DNA of 64,000 nt from Pyrus communis (lineage: Eukaryota; Streptophyta; Magnoliopsida; Rosales; Rosaceae), in NCBI RefSeq assembly GCF_963583255.1, contig NC_084806.1, positions 12,116,817 through 12,180,816 on the forward strand. The letters are read 5' to 3'. The notes under the pieces were generated by a model, which saw nothing but the letters and a program-made list of their open reading frames with translations, ran no database searches and was not told the DNA's origin. The position numbers and the translations under genes were made by a program. Of this stretch, positions 1 to 11,620 are shown one piece after another (position 1 is the first letter of the stretch; every line of letters begins with the position of its first letter).

Positions 1-1676
1 CGATTTTGAGAATATGTAATCCAATGAATTCTCGTCTCTTAAAAATAAATTAAATCCAATCCAACTATATTAGTGATTATAACAAGGGATCTTTTGATAT
101 AGGTTCCTCAATTTTGAATTTTCTAGATCAAACATTCATGCTTTTTAGTGATTTGATTAAAAAAAATTTGTCATAATTTTGGTGCTATATGCACATTATA
201 TTGTAACAAATTTCCTATAATCTAGCCCTTTGATTACACTCTCTTCCGTTAGAGATAATTGTAAAAAAAAAAAAAAAAAAATTGGTTAGATTCAATTTAT
301 TTTCACAATAATGTTACAATTTAGCAATAATTATCTACGATTGAAGATATTTTCTTTTCAAAATAGTTTAAAATATATTTAAATCACCCAAAATCAAATG
401 TACCGAAATGAGTTTTTCTTTTAGTACGTTAAGAGAAAATAGGATTGAGAATAGTATAAACATACCAATACACAATGTGTACAAAATAAAACGTATCAAA
501 ATAAAAATAATGTACCAATATTAACAATATGTATCAAATCAAACGTACCAAAATTGCATATAAACGTACCAATTAATGATTTTTGTAAATTCAAGTGTAC
601 CCACAGCTAATACACGTAATATATTGTACTTAATAATAATTCGTCAACAAATATACTTAAAGAAACAACAAAAAAAATATAATTTCACAAAAAAAATTGA
701 AAAAATTACACGGAGCTTTTATGTTGATCAGCAACTATTTGAAAAAAAGAAATAATATTAAATTGTTTGCATAAAAAAACATATTTGGAAAAAGAGAAAA
801 TATAGTTTAATTACTAAAATCTCCATTAAATAAGAAAAAATGCATCCTGCAGATAAAAAGATAAATTCAAAATTTATTTTAATTTAAAAAAATAAAGGTG
901 ACTATTGGTCAAAGCACTTTAATCAAATTTTAAAAAGGCACAGATATTTAATCTAAATGATATAGAAAAACTGTAGGGAATTCTAATTAATTTTCCCTTA
1001 TAACAATTCATGGATTTTAGTACCCATATATTCATTTTCCGCACAAGTTTCCTAGTCAATAAAAGGCATTATGACATTGGAAAACAGCACAATGTTGAAT
1101 TACACAGAGAACTCAAGCCCTAACTAAGGATAACAAGTGCAATTAGATCAGTCAGTTTGATTAGTTTTTCGCCCTTGAATTGAGTCATTTTGATTAAACT
1201 TATGAGTGTTATTATGTCCACTCACATATTTTATTTCCTCACCCCATGCATATTAGTTAAAATGTGATTGAGGAATACATATAAGGTGGGTGAAAAATAT
1301 AGAGCAATGCATATAGCAGCACTAAAATTTAGTTATAACTTTTCAGTTTCACTTTCATTTTTACCAATAAAAGAATTTAACATTCATTCACCAACTGTCT
1401 TTTGGTCCAAGGACAATATTTTTCCAATTCTAGAAGATGTCATTGAGATGAAGGAAAAAACAAATTCACATTCATAATAATCAACGAGCCAATAAATCAA
1501 ATCCAATTAAACTTTATAGGATTGGATTGAATCGGCCATATGGTGTTACTCGGAGTTCTAATTAACATCCCAAGCTACTACCAAACACTCATCAAAGAAT
1601 GCGTAATGCTCACTCCCAAAGTTCGATTATCAAAAAGATAAAAGGCATAAAATGTGCATCATGAGACACAAATTTG
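1..1676. other. AT-rich intergenic DNA
   Basis: No gene, RNA or recognisable element is visible. The stretch is rich in A/T runs, including an 18-base A run near 269. A 69-codon open frame at 1268-1477 has no recognisable domain and is taken as chance. Confidence 0.6.
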
Positions 1677-1744
1677 TCATAGACAACCCATGGCCTTAGG
1701 CCAGATTTGTACTAGTGAAAGGGCGTCACGACTTACACACGTAC

Positions 1745-1878
1745 CTGAAATGCCAACATCATAACCAAACATGAGGCCTCCACTGGTGGCCAATATACAA
1801 GAAATGATCACAACTGTCGTGATCTTTGCCTCAAAGTCTCGGCCGCCGGAAGTCAGGCGCTCCAAGGCCTCCGGCCAT
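1745..1878 (-). pseudogene. Orphan first exon of an STP-type hexose transporter
   Basis: The minus strand encodes the start of a monosaccharide/H+ symporter of the major facilitator superfamily. It shows the D-F-E-A-K-I-T motif, then the first membrane segment with G-G-L-M-F-G-Y-D-V-G-I-S-G. This is typical of plant STP proteins, which import hexoses across the plasma membrane. The reading frame from the expected ATG (1878) shifts by one base within about ten codons, so the exon is broken. It ends at a good donor (CAG/GTACGT at 1745/1744), as STP exon 1 does, but no later exon is recognisable at lower coordinates. Full STP proteins are about 510 residues, and only about 45 are here. It is most likely a truncated gene copy or a fragment carried by a mobile element. 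Confidence 0.75.
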
Positions 1879-1990
1879 GATTGATTTCTCTACTTCTCTA
1901 CTTCTCCCTCAGACTTAGGTAAAGACGTCTGGGTGACCGGGATCGAATGAGGAAGAGACTGCAATGAGGTTTACATTATTACGAGAGGCT

Positions 1991-2000
1991 TTATTTATAC
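1991..2000 (-). promoter_or_regulatory. TATA-like motif upstream of the transporter exon
   Basis: GTATAAATAA on the minus strand lies about 115 bases upstream of the expected ATG of the hexose transporter exon. This spacing fits a TATA box with an 80-90 base leader. It suggests that promoter and first exon were kept together when the rest of the gene was lost. Inferred from motif and position only. Confidence 0.4.
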
Positions 2001-2601
2001 GTAGACAGCTTGAAGGCAACAGAAAGTGAACGACATGGAGAATGGAGGATTTTTAGTCCGTTCACGGTCAGTATACTGCCACATGGCATGATCTATGGTT
2101 GGTAATCATTCTTGATGATGTTGTTGGTCAGCGAGATGTACTTGTATAAACTAGTCAACAATATTGGATAATGATCCAGTCTAAAATATGACACGGATTT
2201 TTAAATAACTATTTACCTAATAAACAAAAAGGATTTTTGTGGAAATTGAATAATCCCAAATTAGGCCATAATATGTCCAGCCTCTTTCTAGATAATATTG
2301 TAGGAAGTTAATTAGGGTGAATCAAAATTTTTGTTACTTTATGTGCAACATTTATCCTTATAAAGCTGCGCTAATTAAGGGCATTGGATTAACAATATTA
2401 TGTTGCTCACCGGTCATAGGATTTCATTTAAATTTTAGTCATCTTCAAGTACAAGAGCGACTAGAGGCTAGATTTTGTTTGAATTTTTTAACAGCCATAT
2501 TGAAGAGGAAAATTTGAATTTGCCTCTCAGATCCTTCAAACTCGAAACCTCTCAGATAGAAGTTGAGAAAATTATAACTAAACTGTAGTTTTAAATAGCT
2601 T
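2001..2601. other. Intergenic DNA, nothing recognised
   Basis: Lies between the transporter fragment and the RNase H fragment. A 66-codon frame at 2317-2517 has no recognisable domain. No repeat or RNA gene is visible. Confidence 0.5.
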
Positions 2602-3039
2602 TTACAGTTTGTTCAAAAAAAAAATTAAAATTAAATAAAAAGCTTTTACAGTTTCTTTTTCTTTATGTTGTAATTTGTACTTAACGCAAGTCAATTCTCT
2701 ATTGAGTGATCTCGTTAGTAATCGAAAATAAAAATTGTGCATTGTTATTGTTTGAGGTTGATATAGAAGTCCTACTACATTTATCAATTCATCCCAGTCA
2801 AAATTCCCACCATGCTTAATCACGTGCGTCGCCGCCGCATGATTGCATTGCCGATGGGTAAAACAAAACCTCACCAACTGGAACAAACTTGCCATCCTCC
2901 AAATACCTTGGAAATAAATATCAAGTGTCACATCAGTCGTGATCTCCTCGTTAAGCATTTGGATCAAACCTTTTGAATCTGATTCCACCACCAAGCGAAC
3001 CCCATGCTCCATAATATCACTATTAAGAATCATCTCCAT
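2602..3039 (-). pseudogene. RNase H-like fragment of a plant non-LTR retrotransposon
   Basis: A 145-codon frame contains V-V-E-S-D-S-K-G-L-I-Q-M-L-N, then F-T-H-R-Q-C-N-H-A-A-A-T-H. This pattern is the C-terminal half of the plant RVT_3 RNase H fold (acidic ESDS strand and the H-R-x-x-N-x-x-A-H signature). Such domains occur at the 3' end of many plant LINE-derived sequences and in domesticated RNase H-like genes. The N-terminal part with the first catalytic Asp is missing, so this is a fragment. Which source it came from cannot be told. Confidence 0.6.
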
Positions 3040-3044
3040 ATATT

Positions 3045-3920
3045 TTTATAAACTTTTTTAAAATCTTAATTGAATACACCCAGATTTCTAAGAGATTAAA
3101 ACCTAATCAAAATTCTACTGTTCAATTATACTTGGAATGTTATAAACTTTTTGTAAAATTCTAAAGGTTGTGTATTCAATTGAGAATTTGAGAGATTTTA
3201 ATGGATTTATAAATCCATAGATTTTTATGAAGTTTAATTGATTTGTAGATATCTCATGTAAAATTTTGATTCAATTCTCTCGAAATCTCATTGGGAGATG
3301 TGAGATTCGTGAATGCTTAAAATACACTACAAAATTTTTTTTTCAAAAAAGGGGGCAATTGGTGGCAAGTCACGGTTATCCACCCATTCCAAGCCCGGAG
3401 AGGCTGTGGAGAATTTTTCGCTGCCTGTGCCCATAGTCAAACAAACTCACCAGCTTAGAGAATCGAACTCGAGACCTCCCACATTTTTTTGTTTATTTTG
3501 GGAGCAGCAATATGCGCCCTTACCACAAGTCCATTTGATGTGGTTAAAAAATCAATTCTAATTAAATACACCTAAAATGTTATAAACTTCTTTAAAATCT
3601 TAATTGAATACACCCGGATTTCTAAAAATTTTAATAAACTATCTTAAAATCATAATTGAAAACACTTGAATTTCAGAGAGTCACATAAAATCTTGATTGC
3701 ATACCCCTAAATTCATTAAAAGAATTAAAATCTCTCAAAATCTCAATTGAATACACCCTCCTAATTGAATACACCCGGATTTCTATCTTAAAATGTTGAT
3801 TGAATACACGTAAAATTTCAGAGAATCACTTAGAATCCTAATTGAATACCCTTAGATTTATTAAAAGAATTAAACTATCTCAAAATCCCAATTAAATAAA
3901 CCTCCTAAATTTTTTATTTT
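3045..3920. repeat. Cluster of AATTGAATACACCC-type repeats
   Basis: A motif close to TTAATTGAATACACCC recurs at least nine times in one orientation (for example near 3069, 3600, 3748, 3763, 3799, 3838) and once inverted near 3172. The copies are separated by degenerate blocks with TTAAAATCTCTCAAAATC. This looks like overlapping or nested copies of one MITE-like family. A tRNA-derived insertion interrupts it at about 3330-3545. Confidence 0.6.
3330..3545 (-). mobile_element. Possible tRNA-derived SINE fragment
   Basis: Read on the minus strand, GACTTGTGGTAAGGGCGC resembles a Pol III A box. GAGTTCGATTCTC about 60 bases further on resembles a B box (GGTTCGANNCC). It interrupts the surrounding AATTGAATACACCC cluster and differs from it in base composition. 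No target-site duplication could be confirmed. The 82-codon open frame across it on the plus strand is not considered real. Confidence 0.4.
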
Positions 3921-4579
3921 AGCCCTTCACTAGAATTCCATAGCAGCATAAATATTAAAATTTCTTATTTGTATTGTAGGTCTAATTTACTAAATCATTG
4001 CAGCGATAGTAGAGAGAAAGAGAGAGTTGTAATTGTGAGGTATGTATTTCATGAAATTTGCTTTTATTTATAGTAGTATAGAAAGTAGATTCCTTGCCCG
4101 ATATGATTAAGACTCTAATAGGATAATATATAGTCTAAGAGATATGATAGAATCCACAAGAATATTCCAGATATGATAAGATTACACAATCACATTCCTG
4201 AACAAATAGGATTGCAACAATTTGATTTTTGTTTCAATATTTAATGCGTATTTTAAAAAAACAAAAAAATAATTAATCATTCATTTATTATGTTTGACAT
4301 CCTCCAATATAAAGGAACATAAATCTTTTTTTGACAAAAAAAAAAAAAAACCACAAATCTTTACGTGCCTAGTTCTCTTATTAGCGATGGTCTGCGAGCA
4401 TTATTATTACAAGAGAAATTTTATTCGAAACATGTATCTCTCAACTCAACTTATGATTATAATGTAAATTATCATTTTTACCTATTATGCAATTATCATT
4501 AAAGGATTGAATTAAAATTTATAAATACACCCTACATTAGCAACAACCAAACCACCATGACTTCGCTTCAATCTTATAT

Positions 4580-4621
<42 letters not shown>

Positions 4622-4714
4622 AAAACTTCACCCTCTCAATCCCAAACCCTAAAATGCTTTTAGAGAGAGATAGAGAGAGAGAAAAAGCTCTTACAGACTA
4701 ATGGAGGGTGATTT
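3921..4714. other. Intergenic DNA with a possible LTR fragment and (TAA)n
   Basis: About 4030-4240 has a TTATTTATAG motif and a CACAATCACATTCCTG block that partly mirrors sequence near 4730-4760. It may be a short, reversed LTR fragment. A (TAA)n microsatellite lies at about 4580-4613. No gene is visible. Confidence 0.4.
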
Positions 4715-4970
4715 TGTTATAAACATTGTATTTAAGTGTGATTGTGCAAATCCTAGATTATATTTGATACTAGTTATTCTTTCCTATTATGACTTGTATA
4801 ATTGTATTCCTTGGGGGAGAAAGATTCATCATTCCCTTCTTACTAAAAATAAAGGCACTGCATAGGGGAATAACACATCCTCCACATAACCCTACAAACA
4901 CATCACTTCCCCCTACTCTCTCTGTCGTGTGCCCCCTCTCTCCCTTGTTAGATTAAAATGAACCATAACA
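4715..4970 (+). mobile_element. Possible 5' LTR of the degenerate copia element
   Basis: The segment begins TGTTATAAACATTG and ends CATAACA, fitting TG...CA ends, and lies upstream of copia gag on the same strand. No matching 3' LTR and no target duplication are found, and the primer-binding site is not clear. The boundaries are tentative. Confidence 0.35.
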
Positions 4971-6675
4971 TGTCATTAGCACTCTCCTACCGCTGCGCTT
5001 AACATTGACATTTTCTGCATTAAACCAATTCATCAGTATCATCATGGAATTAGGTTCTTCCAAAATAACGGTTTTTATCTCAATAGTTTTGCAGCCCTGA
5101 TAGCATGAACATTCATCATAATGCATGACCCAACTTCAAGTTTTTTCGAATTTTAGATTCTACATAAATTGTGTATGCATTATAGCCATAATTGTTGAAT
5201 TATGTGAATTGATATTGCCATGAATTGCATCAAATATCTGTCCCTGCATTAAATTATTTGTTGAATATGCATTGAATTAATCTGGAAATTGAAAAAAAAA
5301 AAAAAAATTCTAGGGTTCTTTAAACCCAAGCCCTAGCCCGAAGCTTTGAGCTTCTAGAACCCAGCCCAAAACCCTGACCCCTTCACGACATCACACACAT
5401 GGCCTATAGCCATGCCCAACCACCACGACTACCATCGTTGATGACCTGCAGTCGTCACCGACCATGCAATCGTCGCCGACCTTGTTTTTGGCAGAGATTC
5501 ATATGAATCTCCATGGATTTCAAAAACCTAACTCGAATACGAGGGTTTCTTGGATTGTAGACGTCGAGATTTCTTTCTCCGTCACACAATCAAGGGTCCA
5601 TGTCATAACCGTGACTTGTTCTGAGTTATTTTGTCCAAACACGACCGCCTGAAGTGGTGGCGCTGGCCTTTGTCCTCGGTGACCACACCCAGCTTCGCTG
5701 GGTGTTCTTTTGGCTGAAACCCAAGCTCAGTTGGACCTTGGTTTCTACTCGACCTGGAAATTTTTTTTCCTTCTTTTTGGGCTCACCTGCAGCGGCCCAT
5801 TGAGTTGGCTCGGTCCAGCATTGACATCAACCCAAAGGGCTATGGTATCCCCGTGCACAGAACCCCACCAGATCTCAGCTAGTAGCTAGTGAGTCGGTGC
5901 ACTTGATCATAGCCTCGCATAACTGTGGTGTTTCCATGTAGCATGACGCATAAGATCGAGTCCCCTAGGTACAAACACGCTGCGAAGCAAGGGATTCCCA
6001 CCCCTCAGTGGGCTCTCATGTACCTTGCCCAACATTGGGCCTGTTTCCTATAGCCCAAAAAGCCTACATCTTTTCTATGCTTCAACCCACCCATTAACCT
6101 ACCTAATTTTGGGCCGGGGTATCATGGGACATATTCACTTAGCCCACCCGTGGGCTTTGGTCCATGTTTATGGGCCCGAGCTTAATTATTTATTTTTTTT
6201 AGACAATATGGGTTTTATAATTTTTCACCCACACTTTAATTTTGGCCTGAAGTCCAAAAAAATAATTCAATTATTATAATAGAACCTGAAGATCTATTTG
6301 CACATTTTTCTTGTTGCATATTTCTGTATATATATTTGTGTTTGTCTACAAGAACACATGAACCTGAAGTTCATAATTCTTTCGAAACCCGAAGTTTCTA
6401 AAAATATGCTTTTTGTTTTTTGACCAATCGATATTATATACACTATAATGTGGTTCAAATTCCCCTTTGGTGAGAATCTAACCTAAGACCTCTCAAACTT
6501 GCCTTGTTTAAAAACTTGAAGTTTCCTTATAAACATCACCCTTGAAAACCCGAAGTTTTTTCATGAACTTTAAACCACTAAATGTCTATTAGAACCTGAA
6601 TGTTCTACTCCCATGTGAATCGATTGATTTTTTCTTCATTACACTAACCACATTCTTGTCCATTTATTTTATGAT
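4971..6675 (+). other. Leader region of the copia element
   Basis: No intact gene. The stretch is proline/serine-rich in several frames but broken. At 6280-6610 the phrase GAACCTGAAG(T/A)TC or AACCCGAAGTTT recurs at least six times, a repeated leader upstream of gag. About 6446-6505 also matches, in reverse, the B-box region of the SINE at 36881 (TAAGACCTCTC block). Confidence 0.4.
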
Positions 6676-8560
6676 ATGGACATGTCAAATTTGAACAAAC
6701 TCGACTTCACCACTTTAGAGGTCTCTGGAAGAAACTACCTTAAGTGGATCCAAGATGTGAAACTCCACCTCACCGCAAAGAATTTGGGTCCCGCCATTGA
6801 AGATGAGATGAACAACCCGATTAGCGAAGCTAAGAAAGCTACTACCATTGTCTTCATCTGAAGACACATTCATGATGCATTGCAAACCGAGTACCTTGTT
6901 AAGGAAGATCCACAAGCACTTTGGGTTGCTTTGCTTCGATCACCAAAAGAACATCTTCTTGTATGAAGCAAGACACGACTGACAACATTTGCGCTTCCAA
7001 GACTTTAAGTCTATGAATGAATATTATTATGAAGTTTGTCGAATCCGATCACTTCTCAAGTTCTGTAACTAGAACTTGACCGAAGAGGATCTCCTAGAGA
7101 AGATCTATTTGACATTATCTGCTACCAATATTGTCCTGTAACAACAATATAAGTCTCATAAGTTCACTAAGTTTTCAGATTTGATCTCTGTTTTACTTTT
7201 CGCTGAAAAGTAGAATCAATTGTTGATGAAAAATCATCAAGCTCGACCTACTGGGAAGACTGCTATGCCTGAAGCACATTATAACACAAATTAACACCCA
7301 AAATGCCAACATATATGTGGTAGGGAAGGCTAGAAGCCACTCTGTCAAGATCAACAAAGCCAAGACCTATCTAAGGGAGGAAATGGAGCCCATAAGCGTT
7401 CTAACCTGACACCATGAATGCAAACATGTGCTACCGCTGTGGTTCAAATGACCATTGGTCCCGTGTTTTCCGTGCCGAAGGTTGTAGCTGAATATCATTC
7501 TCGTCGTAAAAAGTTTGAATCAAACTTTGTGCAAGTGGATGAACCGGAGAGTACCAAGATGGAGGTTTTTGACTTTCAATAAGCCATTACCCATATGGAA
7601 TATTAAAATCTTACATATTTTTAGTTGATTTTTAGAACACCTGGGGCCAAATTCCACCTAGTGGCCGAACCCTCTCTTTGTTTTTGGGTTTAAGTTTGAA
7701 CAATTTTTCCTTTATATTTGGATTATTTGTTGGTGATTTGTTTTTAGATATTAAGTTTTTAAATTAATTACCATCCTTGAATACTTACATTATTTTGAAT
7801 GAATATTTGTTTTTAGAACTTTTATGCAAGTGATCGATTCAAATTCATTTTTATTTCTAGGTATGACTAGTGGGAAAGTTAGTTGTCTGGCAGATAGTTG
7901 AACCATGCACATCGTTTTGCGTGAACACATCTATTTCACTAACTTTATACCTAAGAATGCACATCTAACAACCCTCTCAGACCCATCCAACCTAATCGAA
8001 AGATACGGTTAGAAACATATAACAATGTCCAATGGTATAATCTTTACCATTGATGAGTCACTGTATTCTCCATGTTCCAGAAGAACGTAGTTGAGTTTCA
8101 AGGACATTAGAGATAATTACCATGCTGAAACCTATGTAGAAAATAGAGTTGAATTTATGTGCATCACTTCTTACGAATATGACCAGAAGCGTATTCTAAA
8201 AAAGATGGAGAGTACCTCGAGTGGTCTGTATACTATAACCATACGCCCTATAGAAAGCCACTATGTGGTCAGCCCTACCTTAGGGACCGTGCATGAAATT
8301 ACAGTTTGGCATGATCGTTTGAGACACCTGGACGAACAGCGATGTGCTGTATCCTCAAATCTTCACACAAACATCCACTAACCCGAAGTTTAGGTTTGAT
8401 TCAAGGAATTGTATGTCAAACCTGCTCTATGTGAAAGCTTATTATTAAGCCTTCTTAGGACAAGATTCATTCGAATCCTACTATTTTTTATAAAGGATTC
8501 AAGGGGACATTTGCGGATCGATTCACTCTTCCTGCTGACCATTTAGATATTTTATGGTAT
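6676..8560 (+). pseudogene. Ty1/copia polyprotein remnant (gag to integrase start)
   Basis: The start encodes a copia gag N-terminus (M-S-N-L-N-K-L-D-F-T-T-L-E-V-S-G-R-N-Y-L-K-W). It is open for 61 codons, followed by stops and frame changes. A GAG-pre-integrase segment follows at about 8091-8480, with W-H-D-R-L-R-H as the relic of the usual WHxRLGH motif. A short integrase start (F-K-G-F-K-G-T-F-A, D-H-L-D-I-L-W-Y) lies to about 8560. Protease is badly decayed, and the rest of integrase, reverse transcriptase and RNase H are absent. The element is cut off near the G run at 8615. Non-functional. Confidence 0.8.
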
Positions 8561-8614
8561 GGCGTTCAACTTAAAAAAAGGAAACAATTCTAGGTTTTTT
8601 TTTTACAATTTGGA

Positions 8615-8641
8615 GGGGGGGGGGGGGGGGGGGGGGGGGGG
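8615..8641 (+). repeat. G27 homopolymer
   Basis: Twenty-seven consecutive G residues follow a T-rich stretch. It sits at the break between the copia remnant and unrelated sequence. The opposite strand reads as a spurious poly-proline frame. Confidence 0.95.
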
Positions 8642-9800
8642 TGTGATAATAAAACGCGGCAGAAATTGAGCAGCACACGGAGAAGAACAAGGGAGGAAAG
8701 CAAAGCAAAAACAGAGAGAGGGGATACACGGCAAAACAAGGTGAGTTTATTGTTTTTTAATGGTTCCTTTGTCATTGTGTTTCAGTTTTTGGAGAAAAGA
8801 ATGGGGGAGCTTTGCTTTCCCACTCCCCAAAGCAAGGAAAATGGTGGGGCTTCCACCGATTCCCAGCAAAAGTTAGGGCCTATGGGGATCAAACTCCTTC
8901 CTCATCAAAACTTCCAGGGACTCTGGTTCCCTCTCTTTTCTCGGCAAAAATGGAGCAAAACCATATGATGGCTTCCTCGCTTCTCCCGTCGCAGCACCAA
9001 CAACAGCAGAAGACAGACTCCGAGGACTCCAAGACGCTACAATGGTCTAGTACTGCCTAACAATGGCGGCCCAAGGACAAAAAAGAGAAGCAGCAGCAGC
9101 CTCCTCTATCGACTCCTCCAATCACAGCGCACTTCTTCCTTCTCCATTAGTGGAGACATTTGCAACACCGTCGCGGACGTTTAACGGAAGCCCAAAAGAA
9201 CGTTGAAGCCATGCCGTGACCTCTTTGCCTAGCAAGTTCATCTATGCCGAGAAGAAAAAGGAGCAGTCTGTGCCACTCCCTACAGAACCGTCCTTGCCGC
9301 TGCCGTCAACTCCATGAATTTCTTGTGGGTGGTCTAAACCACCCCTGAAGTTCCAACCAAGTCTAAATGATCCATCTCCACCACAGCCTAACCCCAACCG
9401 ACTGTCGCAAGTCCCTCCACACCTCCCGTCGCAACATGGCCACGCTTCATGGAGTCTGGGAATTCCATGACGCTGTTGGGCACCAAAGTTGAAGGCATCG
9501 GCTCCTTCGCAGTCCCAGAGCACAACAAGAAGGAAAAGACAATAGCCATTTGTGGCTTGGTGATTGCTACAACGCAAGACATCAGTTATGCAAAGACGCT
9601 GCTCGGAGGTATGCCGTCAAAGGTGTAGCAGCTATGTTTGAAAAGTGGTGTAGCTATGTTTGAGAAAAATATGTCGTGTAAGACCTATAATCATGAAGGA
9701 AATGTGGACCATACTTTTGTTCCTACTTTAACCAAGTGATTACAAACTTCACAAGAGGAAAGGCCTATGGTGATAAAGAGAAATGATGCAGAAAAAATGA
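8642..9800 (+). pseudogene. Unrecognised gene-like relic
   Basis: This stretch is more GC-rich and codon-like than its surroundings. The first 120 bases resemble a plant 5' leader. From about 8941 a start codon is followed by a Q- and S-rich stretch (P-S-Q-H-Q-Q-Q-Q-K) and then frames broken by several stops. A later segment around 9430-9630 reads S-G-N-S-M-T-L-L-G-T-K-V-E-G, then K-T-I-A-I-C-G-L-V-I-A-T-T-Q-D. I do not recognise the family. It may be a decayed duplicated gene or a gene piece carried by a mobile element. No frame longer than about 110 codons remains. Confidence 0.35.
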
Positions 9801-10812
9801 AAGAGAGAAGTTTTCAGCCTAACAGAATATGCAGGCAGAGAGAGGACGAGCTAGTGAGAGCAATGAACGAAATGAGTGGAAGGCAAAATCTGAAGCAACG
9901 GGGATAATTACACTAAGCAAGCAGCCGTGCATCTTTCCTGGTCGTCTGCGTCATTTGTTCCTTGTAAACGTGGTTCAATTACTCTAACAAGAACATCTGA
10001 TAAATCATCACTCATGAATCTTGATTGTCTCTTCTCCGTTAAAGTGGGGTTCTGTGCAAGAAAAAAAAAAAGAGTTCAAAACTCAAAAGGAAGAGAATAA
10101 GAGTTCCAGCCAAAAATACAAAAGCGGCTTTTGTCACATCCAAAGTAAAATATAAATATGTTGATGTGGTCTTCTTTCCTTGACAACAGGAAAGCCACTC
10201 TCGTGGAGAACAAAAGAAAAGTCATGGTTTGTTTCCCCATCTAAATTATGGGCTTTGTAAATTTAGAATTTAATCAAAAGCATGGAGACAACTAACAGGG
10301 CTCCCACGACAAAGGAAAGCAAGGAAGAAAAAATGGGCAACCCCATCTCATCGACACCAAACATAAAAAAAATAAAATAAAATAAAATAAAATAAAATAA
10401 AAAAATAAAAAAAGGAGAAAAGAAGTACAGCAGGACAAGTCAAAGCACCATCAAGTTCCTTGAAAAAAAAATCAAGTGAATGTGACGTGGCTTTCAAACA
10501 TTACTCATGATTGTGGTCATTTTTTTAACTTGCTGCAATACAATTCTCTCAAATTAAATGGGAATACTATCCACGCGGAATTCAGAGGATAAAGAAGGAG
10601 AGTAGCTTTTCCATATTATTCATGTGGGCATTATCACTTTGGCAAACATGAGTGCCAAACAAAAGTTCACTGCTCCATCGCGCAGGCATCGAGTACAAGC
10701 TGTTAAAACAAAAAAACATTGGAGACAACTTTGACCTGCGGATTACAAACCATTTCAACTGCCGTGGATGCGAACCATCTCAAAGCACAAAGCTTGATAG
10801 GTTTATCATTTA
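9801..10812. other. Intergenic DNA with (AAAAT)n
   Basis: No gene recognised. A run of about seven AAAAT units lies at 10368-10402. The region after 10560 may belong to the gypsy-derived sequence that follows. Confidence 0.4.
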
Positions 10813-11620
10813 GTGGACTTATTTCACATCAAATTTCCAAACGGCACAAAGCGGCGACAAGTTTTAAATGGCACGAAGCCAAAGGAAACTCTTAAATGGC
10901 ATGAAGCCGTATCAAGTCTCAAATGGCACAAAGCTGCATTATGCTCCGATGGGCCAAAGTCCTCGCACGAGCTAAAACTGCATAAGGTATCAATCACTCC
11001 AATGGTTCAAAGTCCTCGCCCGCACAAACTAAAACTGCACAAGGCATCAATCGCTCTAATGGCTTAAAGTCTTCGCTCGCATGAGCTAAAACTGCACAAG
11101 GCATCAAATGCTTCAATGGCTCAAAGTCCTTGCCCACTCGAGCTAGAACTACACAAGGCATTAAAAGCTCCAATGGCTCAAAGTCCTTGCCCGCACGAGC
11201 TAAAAATGCATAAGGCACCACGCTTCAATGGCTTGAAGTCCTCGCTCGCATGAGCTAAAACTACATAAGGCATTAAACGCTCCAATGACTTAAATTCCTC
11301 GCCCGCACAAGCTAAAACTGTACAAGGCATCAAAGGCTCCAATGGCTCAAAGTCCTCACCCGCACGAGCTAAAACTGCACAAGGCATAAAACGCTCCAAT
11401 GGCTCAAAACTGCATAAGGCATCAAAAGCTCCAATGGCGCAAAGTCATCGTCCGCACGAGCTAAAAATGCACAAGGCATCAAACCCCAACAAATGCATAA
11501 AGAACTATGAGTGACTTAATCCCTCAAGAGGGTACGTAGGCAATCTGGGGTTCGACCTAGGTGCAATCGCAAAATCAAACAAACATCCAAATCCTCAAGT
11601 TACGATTTATTCATATTGGA
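10813..11620 (+). repeat. Tandem array from the 3' region of a Tat-type gypsy element
   Basis: Roughly ten units of about 57 bases run from about 10920 to 11480. Each contains CAAAGTCCTCGCCCGCACGA, then GCTAAAACTGCACAAGGCAT. They are preceded by about three shorter units with AAATGGCACGAAGCC. Lower-copy relatives (GCCTGCACGAGCCTAAACTG on the minus strand) occur at 61255-61430, directly downstream of a gypsy integrase. The array is therefore read as the 3' non-coding region of the same family, here in plus orientation and without coding domains. The block at 11513-11580 (CCCTCAAGAGGGTACGTAGG) also looks gypsy-derived. Open frames in both directions across the array are products of the repeat. 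Confidence 0.75.

Noticed and set aside
8590..8775. Small poly-proline protein on the minus strand
   Set aside because: It is the translation of the G27 run.
10813..11399. Repetitive proteins encoded in both directions by the 57-bp array
   Set aside because: Repeat length is a near-multiple of three, which opens frames by chance. The array matches gypsy non-coding DNA.
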